NCBI GenBank assembly: GCA_027021615.1
Contig: JALUTY010000107.1
Location: forward strand, 1-64,000
Direction of reading: 5' to 3'
DNA: 64,000 nt
Source: a bacterium
GTDB taxonomy: Bacteria; Desulfobacterota; Deferrisomatia; Deferrisomatales; Deferrisomataceae
In this document: piece by piece, positions 18,822 through 28,581 of the stretch
Position numbering within the stretch: position 1 is the stretch's first letter
Layout: every line of letters begins with the position of its first letter
Notes under the pieces: model-generated
What the model was told of the DNA's origin: nothing
The model's database searches: none
What the model saw: the letters and a program-made list of their open reading frames with translations, nothing else
Position numbers and translations under genes: made by a program

Positions 18822-19775
18822 ATGAAATCGCGGGCACGTAAGTTATTAGATAAATCTATCGCTGCGATGGTGGCTGCTATCGACGTGTACAACAAGCCTG
18901 ATTTTGCATATCGAGGGGAAGCTTTCACCATCCTGGCTCTGAACGCTTGGGAGCTCCTGCTCAAGGCAAAGTGGCTTCAGGACCACAATCACCGGGTACA
19001 GAGTCTCTATGTTCGGGAGAAGCCAGAGAAAAAGCGTCCTCGGTACAAGCGGACGCGCTCTGGCTCTTACCTGACTCATGGCGTTCAATACCTTGCGAGG
19101 AAACTTGCCGAGGAGGGCAAACTGGATTCAAGAGCGCTTAAGAATCTCGAAGCTCTTATGGAGTTACGAGATACATCAACCCATTTCTATCATCAATCAC
19201 CGGCACTGGATGAACGGGTCCTCGAAGTGGGAATGGCGTGTGTCAAAAACTTCGTTTCTGCCGTACACGACTGGTTTGACGAGGGTTTGGCCAGGTTTAA
19301 GTTTTATTTGATGCCGCTTTCATTTGTCACAGCATCCAGCTCGGAAGCAATTCGCCTCAACCGGGAGGAGGAAGCCTTTGTTCAGTTTCTCGACAGCCTC
19401 AACTCTGATCATACAGACCCTTCTGATCGCTACGCGGTGGCCGTCAATGTTGAGCTACGCTTCGTACGCTCGAAAGCCAGTTCAGCATATCCCGTGCGTG
19501 TCACGAAAGACCCTACGGCCCCTGCGGTTCGTTTAACCGAAGAACAGATTCGTGAGCAATACCCATGGGATTACCGGGAGCTAACGAAACGATGCCGGGA
19601 AAGATATAGGGGCTTCAAGGTGAACCAGAAGTATCACGAGATTCGAAAGCCTCTCCATGGCGATCAGCGCTTCGCACACGAGCGCCGACTGGATCCGGAA
19701 AAGCCCAGACCCAGGAAGATCTTTTATGCGCCTACCATCCTTGACGAACTCGATAGGCATTACGAAAAGAAGTGA
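18822..19775 (+). CDS. DUF3644-type protein of restriction/defence loci
   Basis: The 317-aa protein begins with SRARKLLDKSIAAMVAAIDV and FTILALNAWELLLKAKWL, the pattern of the DUF3644 family often found in type I restriction and phage-defence islands. The middle part (LEALMELRDTSTHFYHQ) resembles the conserved helix-turn block of that family. No catalytic residues can be assigned and biochemical function is unknown. It starts 24 nt after hsdS and may be co-transcribed with it. Its lower GC content than chromosomal genes fits cargo status. Confidence 0.7.
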   Translation: MKSRARKLLDKSIAAMVAAIDVYNKPDFAYRGEAFTILALNAWELLLKAKWLQDHNHRVQSLYVREKPEKKRPRYKRTRSGSYLTHGVQYLARKLAEEGKLDSRALKNLEALMELRDTSTHFYHQSPALDERVLEVGMACVKNFVSAVHDWFDEGLARFKFYLMPLSFVTASSSEAIRLNREEEAFVQFLDSLNSDHTDPSDRYAVAVNVELRFVRSKASSAYPVRVTKDPTAPAVRLTEEQIREQYPWDYRELTKRCRERYRGFKVNQKYHEIRKPLHGDQRFAHERRLDPEKPRPRKIFYAPTILDELDRHYEKK

Positions 19776-19787
19776 ACACCCCCAAGC

Positions 19788-20300
19788 AGTAATCTGACCG
19801 AGCGCGGCTTCGAGGTGGTGTGTCTCAACGGATCAATGGACATGGAGGAGCGCAAGCGGGTCCAAGACGCATTCGCCAAGGATGCCCGCATCCTCGTCTT
19901 GACGGACGCCGGCGGCGAGGGGCTCAATCTCCAGTTCTCTCACGTGGTCATCAACTACGACATCCCCTGGAGCCCGATGCGCCTGGAACAACGCATCGGT
20001 CAAGTGGACCGTATCGGCCAGACCCACACGGTGCGCGTCATCAACTTCGTGTTCGAGGACTCGATCGAACACCGTGTCCGCGAGGTCCTGGAGGAGAAAC
20101 TGGCGATCATCTTCGAAGAGTTCGGCACCGACAAGACCGGTGACGTGCTCGACTCTGCCCAGATCATGGCCTCCTATCCATTTTGGGCTGCCGTGGCTTC
20201 GGAGGCAGGGCGGCTATTCCGGCTACAAAGCAGTATCAGCAACAGGCCAGGTGAGCCGACGTGTCATTGCCAAGATTCGAGATCAGGAGGCCGATGCTAG
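19788..20300 (+). pseudogene. C-terminal fragment of an SNF2-type helicase
   Basis: The frame enters without a start at about 19788 and carries the second helicase lobe: VVCLNGSMDMEERKRV, LVLTDAGGEGLNLQ, VINYDIPWSPMRLEQRIGQ and DRIGQTHTVR (motifs IV-VI of SNF2/Rad54-like proteins). The first lobe with the Walker motifs is missing. The last 20 residues after LFRLQSS look like out-of-family read-through. SNF2-type helicases accompany DISARM and DUF6079/BREX-like phage-defence clusters, so with the remnant at 13174 this suggests a decayed defence system whose middle was replaced by the hsd genes. Dead as a helicase. Confidence 0.75.
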
Positions 20301-20345
20301 GGGCGGGCCTGCTCGGGGCAAAAGACTCGCCCCCGACCGGTGGAT

Positions 20346-20457
20346 TTGGACAAACTTTTTTTGATAACCAAGAGTCGCATTAGGGGGGAGTTGGACACAC
20401 TTTTTTTGATTTGGACAGACTTTATTTTACTTGGACAGACTTTTTTTTAGATCGACA
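20346..20457. repeat. Tn7-like transposon end with tandem 20-bp TnsB-type sites
   Basis: Read inward from 20457 on the minus strand, three abutting 20-mers occur: TGTCGATCTAAAAAAAAGTC (20457-20438), TGTCCAAGTAAAATAAAGTC (20437-20418) and TGTCCAAATCAAAAAAAGTG (20417-20398). A degenerate fourth follows (20397-20378) and another copy is centred near 20355. The outermost base triplet is TGT, the terminal trinucleotide of Tn7-like elements, and abutting sites resemble the right end of Tn7. The tract is A/T-rich in a GC-rich genome. No matching copies were found near tnsA. Confidence 0.85.
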
Positions 20458-20481
20458 AGAGGTCAAGCGGCCGGTCGGCGG

Positions 20482-20484
<3 letters not shown>
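20458..20484. other. attTn7 junction downstream of glmS
   Basis: Exactly 24 nt separate the transposon terminus (20457) from the glmS stop codon (20484-20482). Tn7 inserts about 25 nt beyond glmS in many bacteria because TnsD reads the conserved glmS 3' end. The proximal five bases, AGAGG at 20458-20462, should recur outside the far end of the element as the target duplication. Confidence 0.85.
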
Positions 20485-22311
<1,827 letters not shown>

Positions 22312-22320
22312 GGGATGCTC

Positions 22321-22391
22321 CGTTGGGACGGTAGGACGTACGAACGTTAGGACGTTAGGACGTTGGGACGTGCGGACGTTGGGACGGCGGG
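22321..22391 (-). repeat. 8-bp degenerate tandem repeat in the glmS leader
   Basis: On the minus strand the segment reads as about nine consecutive 8-mers of the type CCCAACGT / CCTAACGT / CCGCACGT and stops about 8 nt before the glmS ATG. It occupies the ribosome-loading region, and no strong Shine-Dalgarno is visible apart from CGGAGC. The same style of short tandem leader is seen before other genes in the window. Confidence 0.8.
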
Positions 22392-22447
22392 AGCCGAGAC
22401 AGGGCGTCTGCGCGTTCGCACGCCCCAGCGTCCGCTCGGGGTAACGG

Positions 22448-23839
22448 TCAGCGACCCTCGTCCCGGGGTTTGGGCTTGGGCCGGGACGACCAGCCCTCCA
22501 CGTTGCGCTGCTTGCCCCGGGCCACGCCCAGGGCGCCGGAGGGCACGTCTTTCGTGATGGTGGAGCCCGCGCCCACCACGGCGCCCTCGCCCACCCGCAC
22601 CGGCGCCACGAGGCTGGTGTTCGAGCCGATGAACGCCCTGTCGCCGATCACGGTGGGGTGCTTGTTCACGCCGTCGTAGTTGCAGGTGATCGTGCCGGCG
22701 CCGATGTTGGCGCCCTCGCCCACCTCGGCGTCGCCCAGGTAGGTGAGGTGGTTGGCCTTGCTGCCCCGGCCCAGCACGGCCTTTTTCATCTCCACGAAGT
22801 TGCCCACCCGGGCCTGGGGGCCCACCACCGCGCCCGGCCGCAAGTGGGCGAACGGGCCCACCTGGGCCCCGGCCTCGAGCCGGGCCTCGGTGAGCACGCA
22901 GTAGGGTTTTAGGTGACAGTCCGGCCCCACCTCGGTGTCCACCAGCACGCACCCGGTATCGATGCGGGTGCCGGCGGCCACCCGGGTGGCGCCGGCCAGC
23001 CGCACCTCGGGCCCCAGGGTGACGTCGGGCTCGAGCTCCACCCCCGGCTCGATCCAGGCGGTGGCCGGGTCCTCCAGGGTCACGCCGGCCTCCATCCAGG
23101 CCCGGTTGATCCGGTCGCGCAGCTCCCGGCCGGCCTCGGCCAGGTGGACCCGGGAGTTCACGCCCAGGGCCTCGGTGGGGTCGGGCAGGGCCACGGCCGC
23201 GGCCGCTCCGTCCCGGGCGGCCAGGGCCACGGCGTCGGTCAGGTACACCTCGCCCTGGGCGTTGTCCGAGCCCACCCGGGCCAGGGCCTGCCACAGCCAG
23301 GGCAGCTCCACCGCGTAAGTGCCGGTGTTCACCTCGCGGATGGTCTTCTCCTCCCCGGTGGCGTCGGCCTCCTCCACGATCCGCTCCACCCATCCGTCCG
23401 CGTCGCGCACCAGCCGGCCGTAGCCGGTGGGATCGTCCGGCTCCATGGTGAGCACGGTGATCCGGGCCCCGGCATCCCGGTGGGTGGCCACGAGCCGGCA
23501 CAGGGTGTCGGGCCGGATCAGAGGTACGTCGCCGCACAGGATCAGGGCCGTGCCGGCGAAGCCCTCCAAGGCTTTCCGGGCGCACAGCACGGCGTGGCCC
23601 GTGCCGTTTTGCTCGCGCTGCAGCGCGAAGCCCATGTCCGGCGCAGCCAGGCTCCGGCGCACCGCGTCGGCCTGGTGCCCCACCACGGCGACGATCCGTT
23701 TCACCCCTGCCCGGCGGCAGGCGTCCAGGGGGTAGGCCAGAAGGGGCCGGCCGAGCAGGGGGTGGAGCACCTTGGCCGTGCTCGATCGCATCCGGGTGCC
23801 CTTGCCCGCGGCAAGGACGATGGCAGCCACGTCGTGCAT
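22448..23839 (-). CDS. glmU: Bifunctional UDP-GlcNAc pyrophosphorylase / glucosamine-1-phosphate acetyltransferase
   Basis: GlmU acetylates glucosamine-1-phosphate and then uridylylates it, giving UDP-GlcNAc. The 463-aa protein has the N-terminal nucleotidyltransferase motif LAAGKGTRMRSS and the magnesium-site ILCGDVPLI. The C-terminal left-handed beta-helix holds acetyltransferase hexapeptides and NLTYLGD-like NHLTYLGDAEVGEGANIGAG and NYDGVNKH. The start is the ATG at 23839, preceded by GAGGAG. Length matches the family. It precedes glmS in the same direction, so both pathway ends are probably co-expressed. Confidence 0.98.
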   Translation of the reverse strand: MHDVAAIVLAAGKGTRMRSSTAKVLHPLLGRPLLAYPLDACRRAGVKRIVAVVGHQADAVRRSLAAPDMGFALQREQNGTGHAVLCARKALEGFAGTALILCGDVPLIRPDTLCRLVATHRDAGARITVLTMEPDDPTGYGRLVRDADGWVERIVEEADATGEEKTIREVNTGTYAVELPWLWQALARVGSDNAQGEVYLTDAVALAARDGAAAAVALPDPTEALGVNSRVHLAEAGRELRDRINRAWMEAGVTLEDPATAWIEPGVELEPDVTLGPEVRLAGATRVAAGTRIDTGCVLVDTEVGPDCHLKPYCVLTEARLEAGAQVGPFAHLRPGAVVGPQARVGNFVEMKKAVLGRGSKANHLTYLGDAEVGEGANIGAGTITCNYDGVNKHPTVIGDRAFIGSNTSLVAPVRVGEGAVVGAGSTITKDVPSGALGVARGKQRNVEGWSSRPKPKPRDEGR

Positions 23840-23928
23840 GGGGTCTTCACTCCTCGAAGGGGTCCGCCCGCTCGGGCGCGCATTATCCGCGGGCCGGCCC
23901 GTCCGCGGCAACCCGGGCCGGCCCGCGC

Positions 23929-24546
23929 TCATCGCGGTCGCAAAAGGAGGTACGGGCCGTCGGCCTGGAGCTCCACCCGGAACGCCCCCAAAAAGTCCAT
24001 GCCCAGGAGCCCGTCGGCGCCGGCCACGGCGTCGTGCACCACCACCTTGAGCGGCCCACGGCGCCGGCCGCCCACCTCCAAGGTCTGGACCTCGGCCCAC
24101 CCCGCCCGGATCTTCCCCCCGGCCGTGTGGAGCTCCACCGGTGGGTTCCGTCGCACCCTGATGCCTACCCGCCGGGCCGCCTCGGGGCTCAGCACGGTGG
24201 AGGTGGCCCCGGTGTCGAGCACCAGCCGCAGCGGGCCCCGGCCGTTCACCCGGACCTCGGCCAGGTACCCGGCCCCGACGTTGGTCAAGGGGATCCGGTC
24301 GGGGGGGCGGGGGGGGGGGAGGCGGTCGTCCAGGGTGCGGACTCGGGACCGGAACTCGGGGGGCACCTGCCCCAGGCTGTCGGTGTAGTGGACCGTGCCG
24401 TCGGGGCCGGTCCACCGGTAGATCTCGGCCCGGCCGACACCGGCGGCTAGCGCCAGTGACAAAGCGAGCACAGCGCCTGCGCGTCGGCCCGCAGACGGGC
24501 GGCGCGGCGGTCGGGGTCGGCGTGGGGCTCGTGGCAGGTGGCGCAT
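23929..24546 (-). CDS. Secreted retropepsin-like aspartic protease with DUF4124 module
   Basis: The product has a hydrophobic signal segment (VLALSLALAAGVGRAE), then a DUF4124 module (IYRWTGPDGTVHYTDS). A retropepsin-like domain follows with the catalytic motif VLDTGATSTVLS and the second conserved turn GADGLLGMDFLG. Such single-lobe clan AA proteases act as dimers in the periplasm. Using the ATG at 24546 it overlaps the cytochrome gene by 100 nt and has an Arg/Pro-rich start; a GTG at 24471 would leave a 25-nt overlap and a shorter signal. The gene is downstream of the cytochrome and TPR genes, suggesting a role in envelope maturation. The substrate is unknown. Confidence 0.8.
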   Translation of the reverse strand: MRHLPRAPRRPRPPRRPSAGRRAGAVLALSLALAAGVGRAEIYRWTGPDGTVHYTDSLGQVPPEFRSRVRTLDDRLPPPRPPDRIPLTNVGAGYLAEVRVNGRGPLRLVLDTGATSTVLSPEAARRVGIRVRRNPPVELHTAGGKIRAGWAEVQTLEVGGRRRGPLKVVVHDAVAGADGLLGMDFLGAFRVELQADGPYLLLRPR

Positions 24547-25814
24547 GTGACCTCACTCTGAGGGCCGAGGGGCAGGCTCGGGTCGGGTCGGATCTTGCCC
24601 GACGGCACCTTCAGATGATCGGCATTCGCGGGGTGCAAGTTTACGCTGTGGCAGCGCAGGCACACCATCTTCGGCGAGGCCACCAGCTCGTGGCCCTCGG
24701 CCGAGCCGGGCACGGGCACGGCCACGTGGCAGGTGGGGCAGGTCTTGGGGTCGTCCACGTGGGGGCTGGCCTGGGTCAGCACCGACCGGTCGTGGCAGGC
24801 CCCGCACAGGTCGCTGACCCCCCGGCTCCGGTCGTAGTACCGCTCGCCCATGTGCTGGTCGCCCGAGGCGCAGTGGTTGTCGTGGCAGGTGGTGCACACG
24901 ATCTCGCCGTCGGGGCCCAGGGGGAGGTCGAGCCCCGAGGCGGCCAGGCGGGCGACGGCCGGGGCCGACGGCGGGAACCCGGTGGGGTGGTGGCTGCGGT
25001 CGGTGACGTGGCAGCTGATGCACAGCACGTTCACGTCGCCCCGGTACCGCAGGGCGTACCCCGGCGGCCGGATCGCGTCGGGGTCGGAGGTGGTGTGGCA
25101 GGCCCGGCAGGCGAAGTACTCGGGCACATGGGGGTTCGCCTCCCGGCCCCGTTCCAGGTGCCGGGCCACCTCCGTGCGCAGCAGGTGGGTGGTCTGGGTG
25201 GTGCCGTGGGGGTCGTGGCAGGTGAAGCAGGTCCAGGCTCTGCCGGGCCCCATGGGCACGTCCTTGGGCAGGCTCAGGTCCGGGTCCACGTTGCGGGGGT
25301 GGCCTTTGGCGAGCACGTCGTGGCAAAAGTTGCACAGCCGCTTGATCTCCAGCCGGGCCGAGCCCCGGCCGGTCAGGAGCCGGCCGCCCCTGCGCACGTG
25401 GCAGAACCCGCACCGGCCCTCGCCCCGCCGGGCCCGGTGGGGGTTGGCATGGTCCAGGGACGAACCGTGGCACTGGATGCAGAACCCCATGCGGGTCATG
25501 CCGGGCTCGGCCCGCAGGAACTCCCGGTCGGGGTCCCCGCCGTGGAGACGGTGGCAGGTGCGGCACAGCAGGGCGCCGTCGGCGGCCAGGGGGAACCCCT
25601 CCGGGATGCGGGCATCCCGGGCCGCGATGCCCACGGGGTGGGGGTTCTCGGCTGCCTCGTGGCAGTTCCAGCAGTCCGTGATCCGTGGCCCGGAGTGGCA
25701 GTCGTCGCAGGCCAGCTCGGCATGGCTGCCCGCCAGCGGTGCCGGCGTTTCCGGGGCCGCCCGGGCCGCCACGCCCCAGACCAGCAGAACCAGGGCCCCG
25801 GCCAAGCGCCTCAC
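24447..25814 (-). CDS. Periplasmic 15-haem c-type cytochrome
   Basis: The 455-aa protein starts with a signal peptide (RRLAGALVLLVWGVAARA) and contains fifteen CXXCH haem-binding motifs, from CDDCH near the N-terminus to CSLCH four residues before the end. Spacing is irregular, with DPHG/EPHAD segments typical of doubled-CXXCH cytochromes of metal-reducing deltaproteobacteria. It likely transfers electrons in the periplasm or on the outer surface. A GTG start overlaps the TPR gene stop (GTGA), so the two are translationally coupled. Redox partner and acceptor cannot be told from the sequence. Confidence 0.93.
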   Translation of the reverse strand: MRRLAGALVLLVWGVAARAAPETPAPLAGSHAELACDDCHSGPRITDCWNCHEAAENPHPVGIAARDARIPEGFPLAADGALLCRTCHRLHGGDPDREFLRAEPGMTRMGFCIQCHGSSLDHANPHRARRGEGRCGFCHVRRGGRLLTGRGSARLEIKRLCNFCHDVLAKGHPRNVDPDLSLPKDVPMGPGRAWTCFTCHDPHGTTQTTHLLRTEVARHLERGREANPHVPEYFACRACHTTSDPDAIRPPGYALRYRGDVNVLCISCHVTDRSHHPTGFPPSAPAVARLAASGLDLPLGPDGEIVCTTCHDNHCASGDQHMGERYYDRSRGVSDLCGACHDRSVLTQASPHVDDPKTCPTCHVAVPVPGSAEGHELVASPKMVCLRCHSVNLHPANADHLKVPSGKIRPDPSLPLGPQSEVTCATCHEPHADPDRRAARLRADAQALCSLCHWR

Positions 25815-26767
25815 GGCACGCCCCCCAGCCGGATCAGCAGCCTCCGGGTCGCCTCCTTCGCCCGTTCGTCCGCGATGCGGGGGAACCGGTCCAGGTTCTC
25901 CCGGAGCAGGGCGAGGGCCTCGACGGTCTGCCCCCGACCGGCCAGCATCCGGGCCAGGTCGAGGCGCACCCCGTAGGTGAGGGGGTCGTCCGGATCGGTG
26001 GCCAGGATCTCCCGGAACACCCGCTCGGCCTCGGCCGTGCGGCCCAGGCGGGCCAGGGTCTGGGCCTCGAGCCGCCGACCGGGCAGGTACCGGGGCGCGA
26101 ACTCCCGCAGCCGCGCCAGCCGCCGCAGGGCGGCCTCGGGCTGGCCGGACCGGGCCAGGGCCACGGCCTCGTTGTAAGTGGAGAGCCGCGTGTACACGCT
26201 GCGGAGGTTGAACCGGGCCTCGGCAAAGTCGGGATCCGCCTCCAGGGCCTTGCGGAACGCGGCCACGGCCGCGTCGAACCGGTCCAGGGAGTACAAGGCC
26301 ACCCCCCGGGCGTTGTGGACCCGCTCCACCGCGTAGAAGTCGGGGGCCACCTCCAGGAACCGGTCCAAGACCCGGAGGGCCTTCTCGTACTCACCCCCCT
26401 TGAGCAGGAGCAGCCCCTGAAAGTAGTAGGCCTGGTACAGGGCCTGCTCGGTGGGGCCGGGCGGGGTGATCCGCAGGAGCAGCCCTACCCGGTCGTAAGC
26501 CAGGGCTGCGTCCCGGTAGTGGGTCATGTCCTGCTCAAACAGCTGGTGGTAGATCCGGGCCAGGGCCAGGGGCGGGTAAGGGTAGGTGGGGTCGGCGTCC
26601 TCCGAGCGCTCGAACCCTTCCAGCGCCTGCTGGATGCGGCCGGCCCGGTAGGACCGCATCGCCTTCTTGTACAGCTCGGCCGCCTGTTTCCGGTCGGCCC
26701 GCGCGGGCGCCGGGCCCAGGGCGAGCCACACGGCCGCCGCCAGGGCGGCCCAGGCGAAACGGCCCAT
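25811..26767 (-). CDS. Secreted TPR-repeat protein
   Basis: The 318-aa product begins with a signal peptide (MGRFAWAALAAAVWLALGPAPARA). It consists of tetratricopeptide repeats, for example AELYKKAMRSYRAGRIQQAL, HNARGVALYSLDRFDAAVAA and AERVFREILATDPDD. I chose the ATG at 26767 because an upstream ATG (26851) would put 28 polar residues before the signal. It is the first gene of the cytochrome-protease operon and probably acts as a periplasmic scaffold for cytochrome assembly or complex formation, an inference from context. Confidence 0.85.
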   Translation of the reverse strand: MGRFAWAALAAAVWLALGPAPARADRKQAAELYKKAMRSYRAGRIQQALEGFERSEDADPTYPYPPLALARIYHQLFEQDMTHYRDAALAYDRVGLLLRITPPGPTEQALYQAYYFQGLLLLKGGEYEKALRVLDRFLEVAPDFYAVERVHNARGVALYSLDRFDAAVAAFRKALEADPDFAEARFNLRSVYTRLSTYNEAVALARSGQPEAALRRLARLREFAPRYLPGRRLEAQTLARLGRTAEAERVFREILATDPDDPLTYGVRLDLARMLAGRGQTVEALALLRENLDRFPRIADERAKEATRRLLIRLGGVP

Positions 26768-26995
26768 CCTCTTTGCCTCCCGCCCCACCCAACCTCCCTC
26801 CATGTCACACCCCACGGCCCCAAGGATACCCGCCACCCCCTGCAGGCGCATCCCCCTTTGGGGTGAGACCAGAGGGATTCCCGCAGGTTTTGTGCTTGTT
26901 CTTCCGATTTCTTACTTGCGCACTCCCCGTACGGGTGTAATCCTTGGCAGCTCTCGGGTATCCGTCTCACCCCGACGACCGAAAGGAGGACCGAC

Positions 26996-27154
26996 ATGAA
27001 GAAGTACCAGTGCACCGTGTGCGGCTATGTCTACGATCCTGCCAATGGCGACCCGGATCATGGGGTCCAGCCGGGCACGGCGTTCGAGGACCTGCCCGAC
27101 GACTGGACCTGCCCGGACTGCGGCGCCGAGAAGGACATGTTCGAGGAGATGTGA
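26996..27154 (+). CDS. Rubredoxin
   Basis: The 52-aa protein is a classical rubredoxin with CTVCGY at residues 6-11 and CPDCGA near residue 39, the four cysteines that hold one iron. It passes single electrons to oxygen- or superoxide-detoxifying enzymes in anaerobes. GGAGG lies 7 nt upstream of the ATG. The stop codon overlaps the start of the flavodiiron gene (TGATG); rubredoxin is the usual electron donor of flavodiiron proteins. A plausible promoter, TTGCGC-16 nt-TAATCC, lies at 26916-26943. Confidence 0.96.
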   Translation: MKKYQCTVCGYVYDPANGDPDHGVQPGTAFEDLPDDWTCPDCGAEKDMFEEM

Positions 27155-28336
27155 TGCATCCGGTGGAGGTCGCCAATGGGATCCACTGGGTGGGGGTGCT
27201 CGACCCGCAGCTTCGCATCTTCGACGTGATCATGCGGGCCGAGCAGGGCACCTCGTACAACGCGTACCTGGTGCAGGGCCGGGCCAGGACCGCCCTGATC
27301 GAGACGTCCAAGGGCCGGTTCGCCGACACCTTCCTGGAGACCCTGGGCAGGGTCGTGGACCCGGCCCGGATCGACTACGTGGTGCTGAACCACCTGGAGC
27401 CGGATCACTCCGGGGCGTTGGGGACGCTGGCGGAGGTGGCGCCCCGGGCCCGGGCGGTGGTGACCAAGCCGGGCAGCGTGTTCCTGCGCCAGATCCTCAA
27501 CCGCGACGTGGATCCGCTGGTGGTCACGGACGGCCAGGAGATCGACCTGGGGGGCAAGACCCTCCGGTTTCTCCTGACCCCTTTCCTCCACTGGCCCGAC
27601 ACCATGTTCACCTATGCCGTGGAGGACCAGGTCCTGTTCCCGTGTGACTTCCTGGGGGCCCATTACTGCGACGACCGGTTGTTCAACGATCTGGTGGACA
27701 ACTACGAGTACGCCTTCCGGTACTACTTCCACGTGATCATGCGGCCCTTCAAGGAGCACGTGCGCAAGGGTCTGGAGAAGATCCAGGACCTGCCGCTGCG
27801 GGCGGTGTGCCCGAGCCACGGGCCGATCCTGCGGACCCGGATCCGGGGAGTACCTGGAGAAGTACCGGCGGTGGGCCACCGAGCCCGACAAAGGGCCGGC
27901 CAAGCCGCTGCTGGTGTTCTACGCCAGCTCCTACGGGAACACCGAGAAGATGGCCCGGGCTATCGCGACCGGGGCCCGTCGGGCCGGGTCCGACGTGGCC
28001 CTGTTCGACCTGGTGGGCGTGGACTTCGAGGCCGTTTTGGACGACCTGGAGGCGGCCGACGGGGCGGCCGTGGGGTCGTGCACCATCAACGGCGATGCCC
28101 TGGAGCACGCCTGGCTGCTGCTCGCGTCCATGGCCACGGTACGCGTGAAGGGTAAACTGGGCGCGGCGTTCGGCTCCTATGGCTGGAGCGGCGAGGGGCC
28201 TAAGATGCTGGCGGAGCGGATGCGGGGCCTCAGGTTCCGGGTGCCCGAGGATCCGCTGCGGGTGCAGCTCGTTCCCTCGGACGAGGACCTGGCGGCCTGC
28301 GAGGCATATGGTCGGAGGTTGGCCGAGGCCCTGTAG
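27154..28336 (+). pseudogene. fprA: Flavodiiron protein (FprA type) split by a +1 frameshift
   Basis: Flavodiiron proteins reduce oxygen or nitric oxide with electrons from rubredoxin. The first frame (27154 to about 27850) holds the metallo-beta-lactamase diiron domain with all ligand motifs: HLEPDH, HWPD, CDFLGAHYCD and CPSHGPIL. The flavodoxin domain (EYLEKYRRWATEPDKG, FYASSYGNTEKMARAI) is in another frame, to 28336. The switch falls in ACCCGGATCCGGGG at 27835-27848; removing one base restores a continuous 394-codon protein of normal length. It may be a real mutation, a slippage site or a sequencing error. As read, only a truncated diiron domain with a 150-codon foreign tail is made. Confidence 0.88.
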
Positions 28337-28358
28337 CCCGCGACCCTCCGAGAGCCGA

Positions 28359-28389
28359 GAGGTCCGGCAAAGCGCCGGGCCTCTTTTTT
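28359..28389 (+). terminator. Rho-independent terminator of the rubredoxin/fprA operon
   Basis: GAGGTCCGGC (28359-28368) pairs with GCCGGGCCTC (28374-28383 region), followed by six T. It lies 23 nt after the fprA stop codon. Confidence 0.85.
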
Positions 28390-28430
28390 ACCGAACTTTA
28401 ATGCGGCACTAAGGCGGCTTTCATGTTGAG

Positions 28431-28570
28431 GGGGTACGCTATAAATCGTAGGCGAAGCAAACGGGACGACCCCGGCGGGTGGCAGCGCCGGGACGCCGCG
28501 AGCCTCTCCTCATCTTCCTCCTCCTGCCCGAAGGGGGCCGCCGACGTCGGTGGTCCCCTTCGGGTTTTTT
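28431..28570 (+). ncRNA. Candidate small RNA ending in a strong intrinsic terminator
   Basis: No gene lies here, yet a GGGGT/ACCCC stem (28431-28435 with 28466-28470) and a hairpin CGGCG-GGTGGCAG-CGCCG (about 28470-28490) are followed by a textbook terminator. There is a TATAAA -10-like box at 28440, but no good -35. No plus-strand gene follows within 16 kb of contiguous reading direction (next plus gene at 34045), so a riboswitch is unlikely and a free small RNA more likely. The fold does not match any RNA class I can name with confidence. Confidence 0.4.
28527..28570 (+). terminator. Strong Rho-independent terminator without an upstream protein gene
   Basis: CCCGAAGGGG (28527-28536) pairs perfectly with CCCCTTCGGG (28555-28564), with further inner pairs (CCGCCGAC with GTCGGTGG), followed by six T. 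The closest upstream gene already has its own terminator at 28359, so this one should end a separate short transcript. Confidence 0.85.
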
Positions 28571-28581
28571 GGGGATCAGGG

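Larger units (their letters stand above)
1..20457 (-). mobile_element. Tn7-like transposon inserted at attTn7 (partial, one end visible)
   Basis: The sequence shows tnsA-tnsB-tnsC-tnsD plus a second tniQ on the minus strand, and at 20457 a terminus made of tandem TGTC-starting 20-bp repeats. The terminus lies 24 nt from the glmS stop codon, where Tn7 inserts when guided by TnsD. Everything between is transposition machinery or cargo: restriction, defence remnants and insertion sequences. The other end is outside the window. In Tn7 itself tnsA sits beside the glmS-proximal end; here 13.5 kb of cargo separates them. The island may therefore be a composite of more than one Tn7-like insertion at the same site. 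The target duplication expected next to the end would be AGAGG (20458-20462). Confidence 0.8.

Noticed and set aside
22312-22447. glmS ribozyme in the glmS leader
   Set aside because: The leader is an 8-bp tandem repeat and lacks the ribozyme core; the ribozyme is a Firmicute feature.
28440-28500. Cyclic di-GMP riboswitch (GEMM)
   Set aside because: Only short fragments (GCAAAC, GGGACG) match; the receptor helices and a downstream gene in the right orientation are missing.
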